A DNA stretch of 64,000 nucleotides, taken from [Flexibacter] sp. ATCC 35208. GTDB taxonomy: Bacteria > Bacteroidota > Bacteroidia > Chitinophagales > Chitinophagaceae. Both the position numbers and the translations under genes were made by a program. The DNA lies in contig NZ_MTKN01000010.1 of NCBI RefSeq assembly GCF_001975825.1, forward strand, positions 33,819-97,818. Direction: 5' to 3'. The notes below the pieces were generated by a model that was given only the letters and a program-made list of their open reading frames with translations, ran no database searches and had not been told where the DNA came from. The stretch's first letter is position 1, and every line of letters starts with the position of its first letter. Of the stretch, positions 35,854 to 44,679 are shown in pieces.

Positions 35854-38800
35854 TTAGCCGGCTACCGACTGAAAGGTAAATTCAAATACACAACCGCCCT
35901 CGTTCCTGATGCTATACTTTCCTCTTAACTGCCTCGAAAAAATATCTACTAACCGCATACCCAATCCCTCATTCTTTTTATTTTCATCAAAACCAGTTCC
36001 ATTATCCTTTATCGAATATACTATTTTTCCAACTGTGGCCTTTCGAACCAGGTGAAGGGTTATTAACGGTTTATCGGTTTGATAGAATGCATGTTTTATA
36101 CTGTTGCTCAACAATTCTGTGGTGATCATGCCCAGCGCAAGACAACTATTGACATCTAAATTTACATTGTCAATGCTCATTTCAAATTGAATAGGATGAC
36201 GCTGGTCATCAATTAAATGTTGAAGCTTTTCCACGAGCTCTGTAATATACATTTTTATTGATATTGATTCCAGGTGATCCCTGTTATACATCATTTCATG
36301 TACCAGTGTCATTGCATTAATCCTGCGATTTATATCCATCAGCACCCGTTGATCATTTTCATTTTTGGCGGCATTGATCTGCATGGCTATCATCGCCTGG
36401 ATAAACTGCAGGTTATTTTTAACACGGTGATGAATTTCCTGTAACATCGCTTTTTGTTCATTCAGCGCAACCTTCAACTCTCCGGTCTTTTCGTTAACAA
36501 TCTTTTCAAGGTGCTCATTTTTCGTTTTTAGCAGGCGTAGTCTGATTTTAAATATTAAAATAATTACCAGCACCACACAAATTAACGACGTGGCTATGAA
36601 CCAACCCGTTTTATAAAATGCCGGGATAATCTGCAAATTTACAACTATCTGCTGCTCACTCCACTGCCCATCAGGCAACTGCGCTTTTAAGCGCAGCTTA
36701 TATCTGCCAGGGGGAAGGTTGCTCACGCGGATATGGTCTTCAGCAGTATAAATCCAGTCCTTATCAAAATCTTCCACCTTATAAGCATACCTATGCTCCC
36801 GGCTGTCATAATCCAATAAGATATAGGATAAGTTACATGAATTACCCGACTCCTGCATCCGGACAGTTTCTCCTGCAATTACAGCTGATGTCACGTCTTT
36901 TAATCCACCTTTCCTGTTATCATAGCTTTGAAAATCCAATAATACAAAGGGGTAAGTTTTTAATACCTTTTTATTCGCCAGATCTGCCGGGTTAAATGAA
37001 GTGATCCCATTGGCTCCTCCAAAATATAAAACACCCTTTTGATCTTTAAAAGAGGAGGACCGGTTAAACTCATTGTCTGCTATACCATCCTCCATAGTAT
37101 AATTGGTGATGACACCCGTTTCCTTGTTTAACCGGGCCAGTCCATAATCTGTACCCAGCCATAGGTTATTATAATTATCTTCCTGGATTGTATAGATAAT
37201 GGTGCTCAACAATCCGCTGGTAACCCCGAATTGCTGAAAGGTGTGATGCTCCCTGTCCCATCTGTATAACCCTTCAAGGTTGCTGACAATCCAATATATT
37301 CCCTGTTTATCTTCATATACGTCATATATAGATCTGCAAGGTAATTGCCGGTTTTTATCCGGAGCTGAATTGTTATAACAGTCTATCACATCTCCATTCT
37401 CTGACAATACAAATAAACCATTTTCGGCTACTGCCATTAACTCCTGGCTGGAGTTCCGGAAGATCTTGTAGATAAACCTCGGCTGTACCTCGTAGTTCTT
37501 GGCCACTCTTGTCAATTCACCGGTAGCTATATTATAAATAGCCAGTCCTGCTGTCGCCCCCAGCAACAATTTTTGATCACTTATAGGGAACATCGACCAG
37601 ATCTCTGACATGCCTATTCTATGCATGAAATATATCTGGCGTTTTTTAATATCATACTTCCTTAAACTCCATCCGCTTAACCAAAGGTTATTATCCATCT
37701 TTACAATAGCGAAATTCTGTTCTCCTGTCAGTAGTTGCGTATCCCCTTTATTGTATATTATCACCGGGGCATCAAACAAACTCACCGCGAACAGGCTATC
37801 GTCTGCATATATACCTCTTGCTGAATTATTAAAGGCAAAACAAGGGGAAGCCCTGGTAAAATGGCATTCAAATATCCTTCTCTTTATCTCCACTTTATAC
37901 AACCCGGTACTCGTACATAACCAATATGCCCCCTGCCGGTCAGTAAAGTAAGAGGAAACATGTATGTTTTCCTCTTTCCGGAACAACGTAATAAACCCGG
38001 TACCTGCACTATACAATACCACGCTATTGTCGGCCTGCTCTATTACGGCGGCATCCAGGTTGCTATCCGGATAAATGCAGTACCAGCTGTAAAATTTGAT
38101 GGTACACCACCTCGATACCAATCTCTTTTTAAATTCACCTGCCTGACGGCCTGCTGAATCTATTGGCCACAGCTTACCGCCATAATCCAGGAATAAAAAA
38201 TCATGTGATGCCGCCCAGGGCAAACGATATTGTATGATATATCCTTTACCTGGAATATGCAGACTAAGATTATCCAGATAGAACCTTATCAGGGTACTGT
38301 CCTCGCGCAATACAATACTCCTGTTTAAGTGGCTGTCGGCCTTGTGGGCCATTTCCTGGTCAATATGCTCAGCTGAGTTCCAACCTTTGAAAAGTCCTTT
38401 TCCCACGATCGCCTTTTTCTGAAAACCGGCTTTATGCGTATAAGTATAATTATATGACAGGCTTGGTGTAAAAAATTCCACTGGCCTTCCTGCTTCAGTT
38501 GAAATATTCCGAATGTCAGATTCGTGAAATGGCAAATGAGGGTAATAGCGATCAATCGGTTTTACACTTAGTGTCTTAATATCTATCACATCGAGGACCG
38601 TATCTGGTAAAATGGATGATCCCGGCCTTATGTAAGCGATAATAATCCCAGTACTGTCATCGGGTATTAAAGATAAAATAGCAGTTCCCCTGAGACCATT
38701 ATTTTGGGTTGTAAAAAAAATAAAGTGATGCCCGTCGTAACGACACAGGCCACTCCGGGTGCCCAGCCATATAAAACCATACTTATCCTGCACGCCACAA

Positions 38801-38934
38801 AATAAATTCCGGTCAGGCAGACCATCCGTTTGGGTGATCAACCTTTTGTTAACAATGAATGCAGAATCCTGTGCATGTAACTGACTAACCGTAAATATAA
38901 ATATTAAGAGAAGAACCAGTCGGCATATAATCAT
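35854..38934 (-). CDS. Two-component sensor: ligand-binding propeller, Y_Y_Y and HisKA_2 kinase
   Basis: 1026 residues from the ATG at 38934 (signal peptide ending SQLHAQ; the longer reading adds 32 residues with no family character). Residues about 22-690 hold repeats of the two-component regulator propeller type (DKYGFIWLGTRSGLCRYDG, NNLWLGTDYGLARLNKETG, KGVLYFGGANGITSFNP). A Y_Y_Y domain follows (NLPPGRYKLRLKAQLPDG), then one TM helix (about 758-778). The kinase has the HisKA_2 H-box EIHHRVKNNLQFIQAMIAMQ and an ATPase domain (DNGTGFDENK, GLGMRLVDIFS). The large periplasmic region should bind a glycan or other ligand. Forms a pair with the LytTR regulator. Confidence 0.93.
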   Translation of the reverse strand: MIICRLVLLLIFIFTVSQLHAQDSAFIVNKRLITQTDGLPDRNLFCGVQDKYGFIWLGTRSGLCRYDGHHFIFFTTQNNGLRGTAILSLIPDDSTGIIIAYIRPGSSILPDTVLDVIDIKTLSVKPIDRYYPHLPFHESDIRNISTEAGRPVEFFTPSLSYNYTYTHKAGFQKKAIVGKGLFKGWNSAEHIDQEMAHKADSHLNRSIVLREDSTLIRFYLDNLSLHIPGKGYIIQYRLPWAASHDFLFLDYGGKLWPIDSAGRQAGEFKKRLVSRWCTIKFYSWYCIYPDSNLDAAVIEQADNSVVLYSAGTGFITLFRKEENIHVSSYFTDRQGAYWLCTSTGLYKVEIKRRIFECHFTRASPCFAFNNSARGIYADDSLFAVSLFDAPVIIYNKGDTQLLTGEQNFAIVKMDNNLWLSGWSLRKYDIKKRQIYFMHRIGMSEIWSMFPISDQKLLLGATAGLAIYNIATGELTRVAKNYEVQPRFIYKIFRNSSQELMAVAENGLFVLSENGDVIDCYNNSAPDKNRQLPCRSIYDVYEDKQGIYWIVSNLEGLYRWDREHHTFQQFGVTSGLLSTIIYTIQEDNYNNLWLGTDYGLARLNKETGVITNYTMEDGIADNEFNRSSSFKDQKGVLYFGGANGITSFNPADLANKKVLKTYPFVLLDFQSYDNRKGGLKDVTSAVIAGETVRMQESGNSCNLSYILLDYDSREHRYAYKVEDFDKDWIYTAEDHIRVSNLPPGRYKLRLKAQLPDGQWSEQQIVVNLQIIPAFYKTGWFIATSLICVVLVIILIFKIRLRLLKTKNEHLEKIVNEKTGELKVALNEQKAMLQEIHHRVKNNLQFIQAMIAMQINAAKNENDQRVLMDINRRINAMTLVHEMMYNRDHLESISIKMYITELVEKLQHLIDDQRHPIQFEMSIDNVNLDVNSCLALGMITTELLSNSIKHAFYQTDKPLITLHLVRKATVGKIVYSIKDNGTGFDENKKNEGLGMRLVDIFSRQLRGKYSIRNEGGCVFEFTFQSVAG

Positions 38935-39202
38935 TGGGACTTCTATTATTTTTGGACAAATAAGCGCCTGGAAAATTAACAAATTAATTAATATTTCCGC
39001 ACAGTTAACCAGGAATACTTCAGTTACCAATATTAAGGTGTTACCATCTGCTGTATAATTTGCCTCGGACCATTAGTAATATTTACCATTTACATACAAA
39101 ACCTGGTCATTCACCCCCCATTTTATGCATATCATCCGACTACTAATTAATTTGCCCCTATGTTTCCATTTTCTATAAAATATCCAGTGATAACCATTAC
39201 TA

Positions 39203-39784
39203 ATGATACATACCGTATTGAATGTTCTCAAGTCGAAACTCAACGAATTCTTTAATATTAAAACAGGTGACGATGGTATGCTCGTCAAATTCATTGAAAG
39301 CGGTACCAGCGATCGTATCTCATTTTCTACCAATGCCGTTACACCATTTCTTATCAATATATCTGAAGACCGCACTTTCAGACAACCTGACCAGTATGCA
39401 GGCGTATGGCAGAACGGGATCAAAACCCAGCTGAATCCCGAGGTGAGAATTGAATTGCTGGTACTTTTCGTATCCAACTTTTCAGAATATTTTCAGGCGC
39501 TCAGTTCTATTTCTTATGTGATCAGGTTTTTTCAGGCTAACCGGGCTTTTGATCAACATAACGCCCCCGGGCTTTCCGACGAGAATATTGAACGCATGAC
39601 AGTGGAACTGGTATCACTCCAACTGGCAGAACAGAACCAGGTTTGGCATTCCCTGCATGCCTCCTATTTGCCATCTGTATTATATAAGGTCAGGGTGCTT
39701 ACTTTCCTGGACAATGAGAGCATTGCTTTCAAGAGCACACAGCCCGTATCCAATGTTATTTTGATCAATGAAAAACCGATGTGA
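39203..39784 (+). CDS. DUF4255 (Pvc16-like) protein, remnant of contractile injection system
   Basis: 193 residues. The DUF4255 fold is seen in MIHTVLNVLKSKLNEFFNI, FLINISEDRTFRQP, the hydrophobic strand IELLVLFVSNFSEYFQALSS and the tail SYLPSVLYKVRVLTF. In extracellular contractile injection systems (PVC, Afp, MAC) this family, Pvc16, is thought to cap or terminate the tube. It overlaps the next gene by 4 bp and a tail-sheath gene follows. No tube, baseplate, spike or ATPase genes of the system are found here. Confidence 0.85.
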   Translation: MIHTVLNVLKSKLNEFFNIKTGDDGMLVKFIESGTSDRISFSTNAVTPFLINISEDRTFRQPDQYAGVWQNGIKTQLNPEVRIELLVLFVSNFSEYFQALSSISYVIRFFQANRAFDQHNAPGLSDENIERMTVELVSLQLAEQNQVWHSLHASYLPSVLYKVRVLTFLDNESIAFKSTQPVSNVILINEKPM

Positions 39785-40554
39785 TGATGTACCGAAAATT
39801 ATTCAGTATCGAAATCATTCACGCCTACTATTCCAGTGATGAATGGATGGATGTCACGATCATTCCTGACAGACTTACGCTCCAATTTTTTAATAACTCC
39901 CCCTTTTGTATAAGAACCCTGAAAAACGGCGTCGGTATTTTTGTAAATGCCGACGCTCCTTCTGCTACGCTTGCCATTCCGGATAAACTGACCTTTGAAG
40001 TATTTCCGACGGCCGCTATTTTCAACCAATTCCGGGACTTTAGCGAACTACAGGATAATGAATGCCTGCTCTTCCGCAACCAGACTTCATCAGGGGATAC
40101 TCAACTGATGCCTGCGGCTACGCCGGCACCTGACAGGTACCTGAATGGATTCCAGGTGGCGGCACTGATTGATATTTACCCAGGTGCCGCGATGAATGAT
40201 CTAAGAACTGACCTCCATTACACGGCAACTTTTAAAGTGCAATCCGCAATATGGAAATATTACCTTATTACCAATTCTGATGCAAAGGATATGTGGATTG
40301 AAGATACAGCGCTCACGCCCCTGCTGTTTAACCAGGTGGGTACCTCAGTGCTATTGACAGATCCTGTTATTACAGGATTACAATCCCAATTCCCGGATAC
40401 AACACTATTAACATTTGCATCTGATACCGTCGTGCCTTTCCAGAGAAAAGGCAGGAAAAATATTCAACTCATCAGGAAGGGCTACATATTAATAGCGGAC
40501 CTGCCTAATCCTACAGATCCTATACAGCCCTTTAATATTCTCAGGATCTTCTAA
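39781..40554 (+). CDS. Hypothetical protein coupled to the DUF4255 and sheath genes
   Basis: 257 residues starting in an ATGATG pair that overlaps the DUF4255 stop. No signal peptide or membrane segment. The sequence is a mix of short beta segments (MDVTIIPDRLTLQF, FVNADAPSATLAIPDKLTF) and ends in GYILIADLPNPTDPIQPFNI. The composition and small size would suit an accessory structural protein of a contractile tail. This rests only on gene order. Confidence 0.65.
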   Translation: MMMYRKLFSIEIIHAYYSSDEWMDVTIIPDRLTLQFFNNSPFCIRTLKNGVGIFVNADAPSATLAIPDKLTFEVFPTAAIFNQFRDFSELQDNECLLFRNQTSSGDTQLMPAATPAPDRYLNGFQVAALIDIYPGAAMNDLRTDLHYTATFKVQSAIWKYYLITNSDAKDMWIEDTALTPLLFNQVGTSVLLTDPVITGLQSQFPDTTLLTFASDTVVPFQRKGRKNIQLIRKGYILIADLPNPTDPIQPFNILRIF

Positions 40555-40580
40555 CAGACAATTAATCTCAACATATCACT

Positions 40581-41957
40581 ATGACCAATTACCAAACACC
40601 CGACGTTTATACTGAGGAAGTTGCAACCATGCCACCGTCAGTTGCAGGTGTATCCACTGCTATCCCTGTTTTTATAGATTACACCGAAAAAGCGGTCTGG
40701 AATGGAAAAAATATTTATAATACCGCCGTTCCTATTGCTACTTTAATGGAATTTAAGGAGTATTTTGGCGGTGCGGATACCACTTCTTTTACCGTAAGCT
40801 TACTACCGGATGAGTCTATCCAGGATATTACTGTAACAGCCCCGAGGAACACCCTGTATTATTCTATGGACCTCTAATTCAAAAATGGAGGTGGTGCCTG
40901 TTATGTTATTTCCATTGGCAGTTTTCCGGAAAGTTATTCCAAAGAAGCTTTTGTTAAAGGCCTGGAAATAGCCGGTAAAGAAGACGAACCTACCCTGCTC
41001 ATGTTGGGAGAATCCATCCACCTGGATCCGGAAGATTATTATGAAGTGTGCCAACTGGCCCTGGCTCAATGTGCTGAATTGAAGGACGGGTTCTGCATTT
41101 TTGACCTGGAGAGGGGAGATAATAAGGCTGAAAATTTCAGGGAGGGTATCGGTATCAATAATTTAAAATATGGTGCGGCCTATACACCTCACCTGCAAAC
41201 ATCCCTCAATTTTATATACAAGGATACAGATGTAGCGATCACGGGTTTAACTGCCGGAGAGAGTCTGACTTACGATATTAATGGTATACTTACCACTGCA
41301 ACCACGCTTGAAAGCATAAAAAACACCCGTTCTGCACTCTATAGCCAGATTGTAAGTGAGCTTGCAAAACAACGGATCGTATTACCTCCAGGTGCAGCTG
41401 TAGCTGGTGCCTATTGTACGACTGACAGAGATCGTGGCGTATGGAAAGCTCCGGCCAACCTCAGCCTGAATGCTGTAATTGGTCCTGTTGAAAAAATCAC
41501 TGCCGCAGAACAGGGAAAACTGAATATTGACACCAACACCGGCAAATCTGTCAACGCTATCCGAAGCTTTACTGGTGCAGGTACGCTTATATGGGGCGCG
41601 CGCACACTGGCAGGAAATGATAATAACTGGAGATATGTATCCGTACGCCGCCTCTTTAACATGATCGAAGAGTCTATTAAAAAAGCAACTTATTTCGCCG
41701 TATTTGAGCCCAACGATGCCTCCACCTGGCTGAAAGTAAAGGCGATGATCGACAGTTACCTGTATAGCATCTGGCAACAGGGTGCGCTGGCAGGATCTAC
41801 GGCGGAACAGGCTTATTTCATCAATATTGGCCTTGGTAAGACCATGACCTCACAGGACATCCTCGAAGGAAAAATGATCGTTGAAATTGGTGTTGCAGCT
41901 GCAAGGCCAGCCGAATTTATTATCCTGCGTTTCTCTCACATGCTGCAGGAATCATAA
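40581..41957 (+). pseudogene. Contractile tail sheath gene interrupted by an in-frame stop (Pvc2/gp18-like)
   Basis: A 98-codon N-terminal part (MTNYQTPDVYTEEVATMPPS, VAGVSTAIPVFIDYTEKAVW) ends at TAA (40875-40877). The same frame then continues to 41957: FKNGGGACYVISIGSFPESY directly follows the stop, then sheath core motifs, and the C-terminus SYLYSIWQQGALAGSTAEQA, FINIGLGKTMTSQDILEGKM. In intact sheath proteins the block before NGGG normally has an aromatic residue; here TAA replaces a probable Tyr codon (TAT/TAC). Full length would be about 458 residues. So the gene is intact except for a single nonsense codon: a recent pseudogene, a sequencing error or read-through. Confidence 0.9.
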
Positions 41958-42007
41958 TTCCTTCCTCTCCATCTGATTATTACTTCACTTGTATAAATAT
42001 TACTGCT

Positions 42008-42190
42008 ATGGCATTTACCAAAGTGGCAGTATTATAATTTTCGGATAGGCCTACACTTAACAGGACAATGGCTCCTTTAACAGTATCAGCAGGAGTGCGT
42101 GCCACATAGAAATTCTACACGCTATCCCTGGCATTCTATAATTGTATACTTGTTCGTAGGCGGATAGGTGTGGGAGTAATAAGATATAAA
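42008..42190 (+). pseudogene. Possible decayed small ORF after the sheath gene
   Basis: One frame from an ATG at 42008 reads MAFTKVAVL, a stop, then FSDRPTLNRTMAPLTVSAGV, another stop, then KFYTLSLAFYNC and on. Both stops are in frame and the composition between them is protein-like. It may be a relic of the next gene of the injection-system cluster. It does not clearly match a tube protein. Confidence 0.3.
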
Positions 42191-42242
42191 ATAAGACGGT
42201 TCTTTTACAGGCCGTACTATAAGATAGATAATCTCATTCATA

Positions 42243-42311
42243 ATTGCTGTGGTATTGTGACAGCAATAATTGTTAGAAATAACTTTATTACTTGTTTTAC
42301 TAACAATTATT
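42243..42311. repeat. Two overlapping inverted repeats
   Basis: ATTGCTGT (42243-42250) pairs with ACAGCAAT (42260-42267). A second, 12-bp perfect repeat AATAATTGTTAG (42265-42276) pairs with CTAACAATTATT (42300-42311). The stems share 3 nt (42265-42267), so the full stems cannot both form. They lie about 360-420 bp upstream of the peptide gene. Confidence 0.5.
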
Positions 42312-42591
42312 ATCTATATTTATTAAGATTTTTAAGTGATATAATAATTCACCCTCTTTCAAAGATATATTGTGAACCCATAATCCCATTCTAATTTGTG
42401 CTAAAGGTAAGTAGCGTTCCACGGAAACAAGGAGACCCTCTATTAGCCTCCCCTGTTATTGTTTCATTCAAGTAATAAAGAAGTTAATATTTCTTTAACC
42501 TAAAACTGTTGCCTATGGTACAATAGAAAGAGTAAGGAGGTCATTATTTTAATGATTATGTGCATCTGCCTTGAAGCACACGAGATATTAT

Positions 42592-42624
42592 TTGCGATAA
42601 TATTCCTCCCAAAGAATATCGCAA
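42592..42624 (+). promoter_or_regulatory. Hairpin in the 5' leader of the peptide gene
   Basis: TTGCGAT-aat-ATTC pairs with GAAT-ATCGCAA across an 8-nt loop, ending 42 bp before the ATG of the peptide gene. It could be an operator or a 5' UTR stem-loop. Confidence 0.4.
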
Positions 42625-42666
42625 CAAAGTAAAAAAACCTACTATTCATTTAAAAATGTTACCCAC

Positions 42667-42906
42667 ATGAAAAAAAAGATCTATGGTGCTCTTGGCGTAG
42701 CAGCACTGGCTATTGCAGTATTCTTTACTACCAAAACATCCAGCTCTGCATCTGACATCTCCTTGTCAAACCTGTTTAAGATCAATGCTGCAAATGCAGA
42801 ATGCTGCAGCACTCCTATTAACAACGGACGTTGTTCATTCACAGGCAATTGCTTTGGTAACCCTGGTGGTCCAGTTGATTGTGATACCACAAAAGGCAGC
42901 TGCTAA
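42667..42906 (+). CDS. Secreted cysteine-rich peptide precursor, NVEALA-like (peptide A)
   Basis: 79 residues. An N-terminal leader (MKKKIYGALGVAALAIAVFF) is followed by a Ser-rich linker and LFKINAANAE, which resembles the NVEALA signature of Bacteroidota peptide precursors and gives a likely cleavage site at ANA|E. The mature part of about 34 residues has six cysteines (ECC, RC, NC, DC, SC) plus Pro/Gly turns, suggesting disulfides. It contains D-T-T near the end, a match to the D-S/T-hydrophobic-or-T O-glycosylation motif of Bacteroidota. First gene of a nine-gene operon. The peptide's function is unknown. Confidence 0.8.
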   Translation: MKKKIYGALGVAALAIAVFFTTKTSSSASDISLSNLFKINAANAECCSTPINNGRCSFTGNCFGNPGGPVDCDTTKGSC

Positions 42907-42923
42907 TTTTATTTAGATAAAAA

Positions 42924-42956
42924 GGCTATCTGTCCGGTAATTGCTGGCGGATAGCC
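42924..42956 (+). promoter_or_regulatory. Intercistronic hairpin after peptide gene A
   Basis: GGCTATC (42924-42930) pairs with GATAGCC (42950-42956), with an inner CCGG/CTGG region, 17 bp after the peptide stop. No T-run follows, so it may act as an RNA-stabilising or partial-termination element giving more peptide mRNA than machinery mRNA. Confidence 0.5.
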
Positions 42957-42991
42957 ATCCCGGTCACCTTCAACCTTCAAGTAAAAATGCT

Positions 42992-44188
42992 ATGCGTAGG
43001 AAAATACCTATCATTTATATCGTCGTGTCCAGTATTTTCATATCCTGTCAATCAGGTCCTGAAATAACCATTAAAAATGAAAAAAAAGGCCACCTGAAAG
43101 CTACCAAACGCCTGGAAATAACTGAAGAGAAACAATTCCCATTAGATAGCCTTTCTGCCCCACGCCCTCCATATATTGAATTGTTCAGCGACAGTAGTGG
43201 AGACAGCCGGCTTGCTATGCTCAGCGGATTTTCAAAGAATATTTTAATTTACAATTACGACTCTTCCAATAGCCCCATCCATAAAATTCCTATTGGGAAT
43301 GTACAGATCCCGCTTGCATTTCACATCAAAAATATGGACTCCATTTATGTGTATAATGACCAATTCCTCGAAATGGACCTGCTGAATAACAAGTCTGAGA
43401 TCGTATCAAAAATTTCATTGGTGAATAATACCAATTTAAAAGATCTCGGGTGGACCTTTAAGTATCCTCAGTATATGCCTCACTCTGTGAATAAAATGAT
43501 TGAACATGAAGGCAAGCTCATATTTCCCGGACAATACATCTGGACAATTCCTGACGCAATCGTGAAAAACTTTAAGTTCTCCACCGCTATTGATATGAAC
43601 AGCAATCAGGTAAGTTTTTTGAACACATACCCCTATGATATATATGGTCATGGATATGTGTGGGATGAGCCAATATATACAAACGTATACTATCATATGA
43701 CTCCTGATAATAAAAAGATGATATGTAGTTTCCCTGTGTCACATGACCTATTCATTTATGACATGGAATCAAATAAGGAGCAGGTTGTGTATGGTGGCAG
43801 CAATGGGGCAGAAAATATCAGCTCTATGGACCCTGCGAAATTCAAATCCAAAACAGTAGCTCCCAAGGAATATATCTACCAGCAATCCTGCAAATCTGAC
43901 CTATACGCGGGCATATTATATGATAAGTACAGGAAAGTGTATTACCGTTTTTTAAGAAAAGGTATTCCTGAAGGAGCCCGGTTCAAATGGGAAAATAAAA
44001 AAGTAAATGTGATCGTCATGGATGAAAACTTCAATTACCTGGGTGAAACTGAGATCGGTGATATGAATGAATTCTATCCGGACAATTCCTTTGTAACAAA
44101 GGAAGGGTTGAATATTGAATATGTAGATCCTAATGACGTAAAAGAAGAATTCCTGCGGTTCAAAATTTTCGCTCTAAAGAATATTTAA
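42992..44188 (+). CDS. DUF4221-type propeller lipoprotein
   Basis: 398 residues from the ATG at 42992 (MRRKIPIIYIVV), with lipobox FISC at about residue 19. The rest has beta-propeller-like strands (ILIYNYDSSNSPIHKIPIGN, HDLFIYDMESNKEQVVYGGS, VNVIVMDENFNYLGETEIGD) as in DUF4221 lipoproteins often found beside NVEALA peptides. It should sit on the outer membrane or in the periplasm. A role in binding or sensing the peptide is inferred from the neighbourhood. Follows the peptide gene after 85 bp. Confidence 0.8.
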   Translation: MRRKIPIIYIVVSSIFISCQSGPEITIKNEKKGHLKATKRLEITEEKQFPLDSLSAPRPPYIELFSDSSGDSRLAMLSGFSKNILIYNYDSSNSPIHKIPIGNVQIPLAFHIKNMDSIYVYNDQFLEMDLLNNKSEIVSKISLVNNTNLKDLGWTFKYPQYMPHSVNKMIEHEGKLIFPGQYIWTIPDAIVKNFKFSTAIDMNSNQVSFLNTYPYDIYGHGYVWDEPIYTNVYYHMTPDNKKMICSFPVSHDLFIYDMESNKEQVVYGGSNGAENISSMDPAKFKSKTVAPKEYIYQQSCKSDLYAGILYDKYRKVYYRFLRKGIPEGARFKWENKKVNVIVMDENFNYLGETEIGDMNEFYPDNSFVTKEGLNIEYVDPNDVKEEFLRFKIFALKNI

Positions 44189-44199
44189 AACTATTTATC

Positions 44200-44667
44200 A
44201 TGAAAGTAAGACATATCGTATGTTACATAATGGCGTCTATTGCTATATTATGTTGTTACTCATGCAAGAAGACTGATGCAAACCGGGAAGATGAGATCAT
44301 TGCAACCGGGATAAAGGAAATCAAATTGCCTCAGCAATATAACTGGCTGGTCGTTCTTCCGGGACTTGGCTGCAGAGGCTGTATACAGGAAGCCGAAGCT
44401 TTTATGAAGACCTACGTAGAGAAGCCCAATATAATGTTTGTGTTGACGAAGGTGCAATCCATGAAAATTCTGGAGCAAAAGGTAGGAAAAACGCTACATG
44501 ATCGCCAAAATGTTTATATTGACAAACAAGGATACTTTGATATCCCGACTAACAATACTATTTACCCATGTATTGTACAACTGGATAACGGCAAACCTGT
44601 ACAACACCAGTTTCAATCACCGGCAAACGGGCAGGCATTCCAGTTGCTAAAAACAAAAATTGAGTAA
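44200..44667 (+). CDS. Thioredoxin-like lipoprotein with CRGC motif
   Basis: 155 residues. Lipobox CCYSC at about residue 22. A thioredoxin-like strand NWLVVLPGLGCRGCIQEAEA places C-R-G-C at the start of a helix, the redox-active position. The rest has the alternating strand/helix pattern (PNIMFVLTKVQSMKILEQKV, NNTIYPCIVQLDN with a probable cis-Pro). It may reduce or isomerise disulfides in the peptide, or pass electrons. Genes on both sides are 11-12 bp away. Confidence 0.8.
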   Translation: MKVRHIVCYIMASIAILCCYSCKKTDANREDEIIATGIKEIKLPQQYNWLVVLPGLGCRGCIQEAEAFMKTYVEKPNIMFVLTKVQSMKILEQKVGKTLHDRQNVYIDKQGYFDIPTNNTIYPCIVQLDNGKPVQHQFQSPANGQAFQLLKTKIE

Positions 44668-44679
44668 GAAATTTCACGA

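Larger units (their letters stand above)
42191..42666. other. Leader region upstream of peptide operon A
   Basis: About 475 bp without a convincing gene, AT-rich, containing several inverted repeats listed separately. It should hold the promoter of operon A. No clean consensus promoter pair was found. Confidence 0.5.

Noticed and set aside
39203..42190. Prophage
   Set aside because: The genes are of the extracellular contractile injection type (DUF4255), with no integrase, capsid, terminase or att sites.
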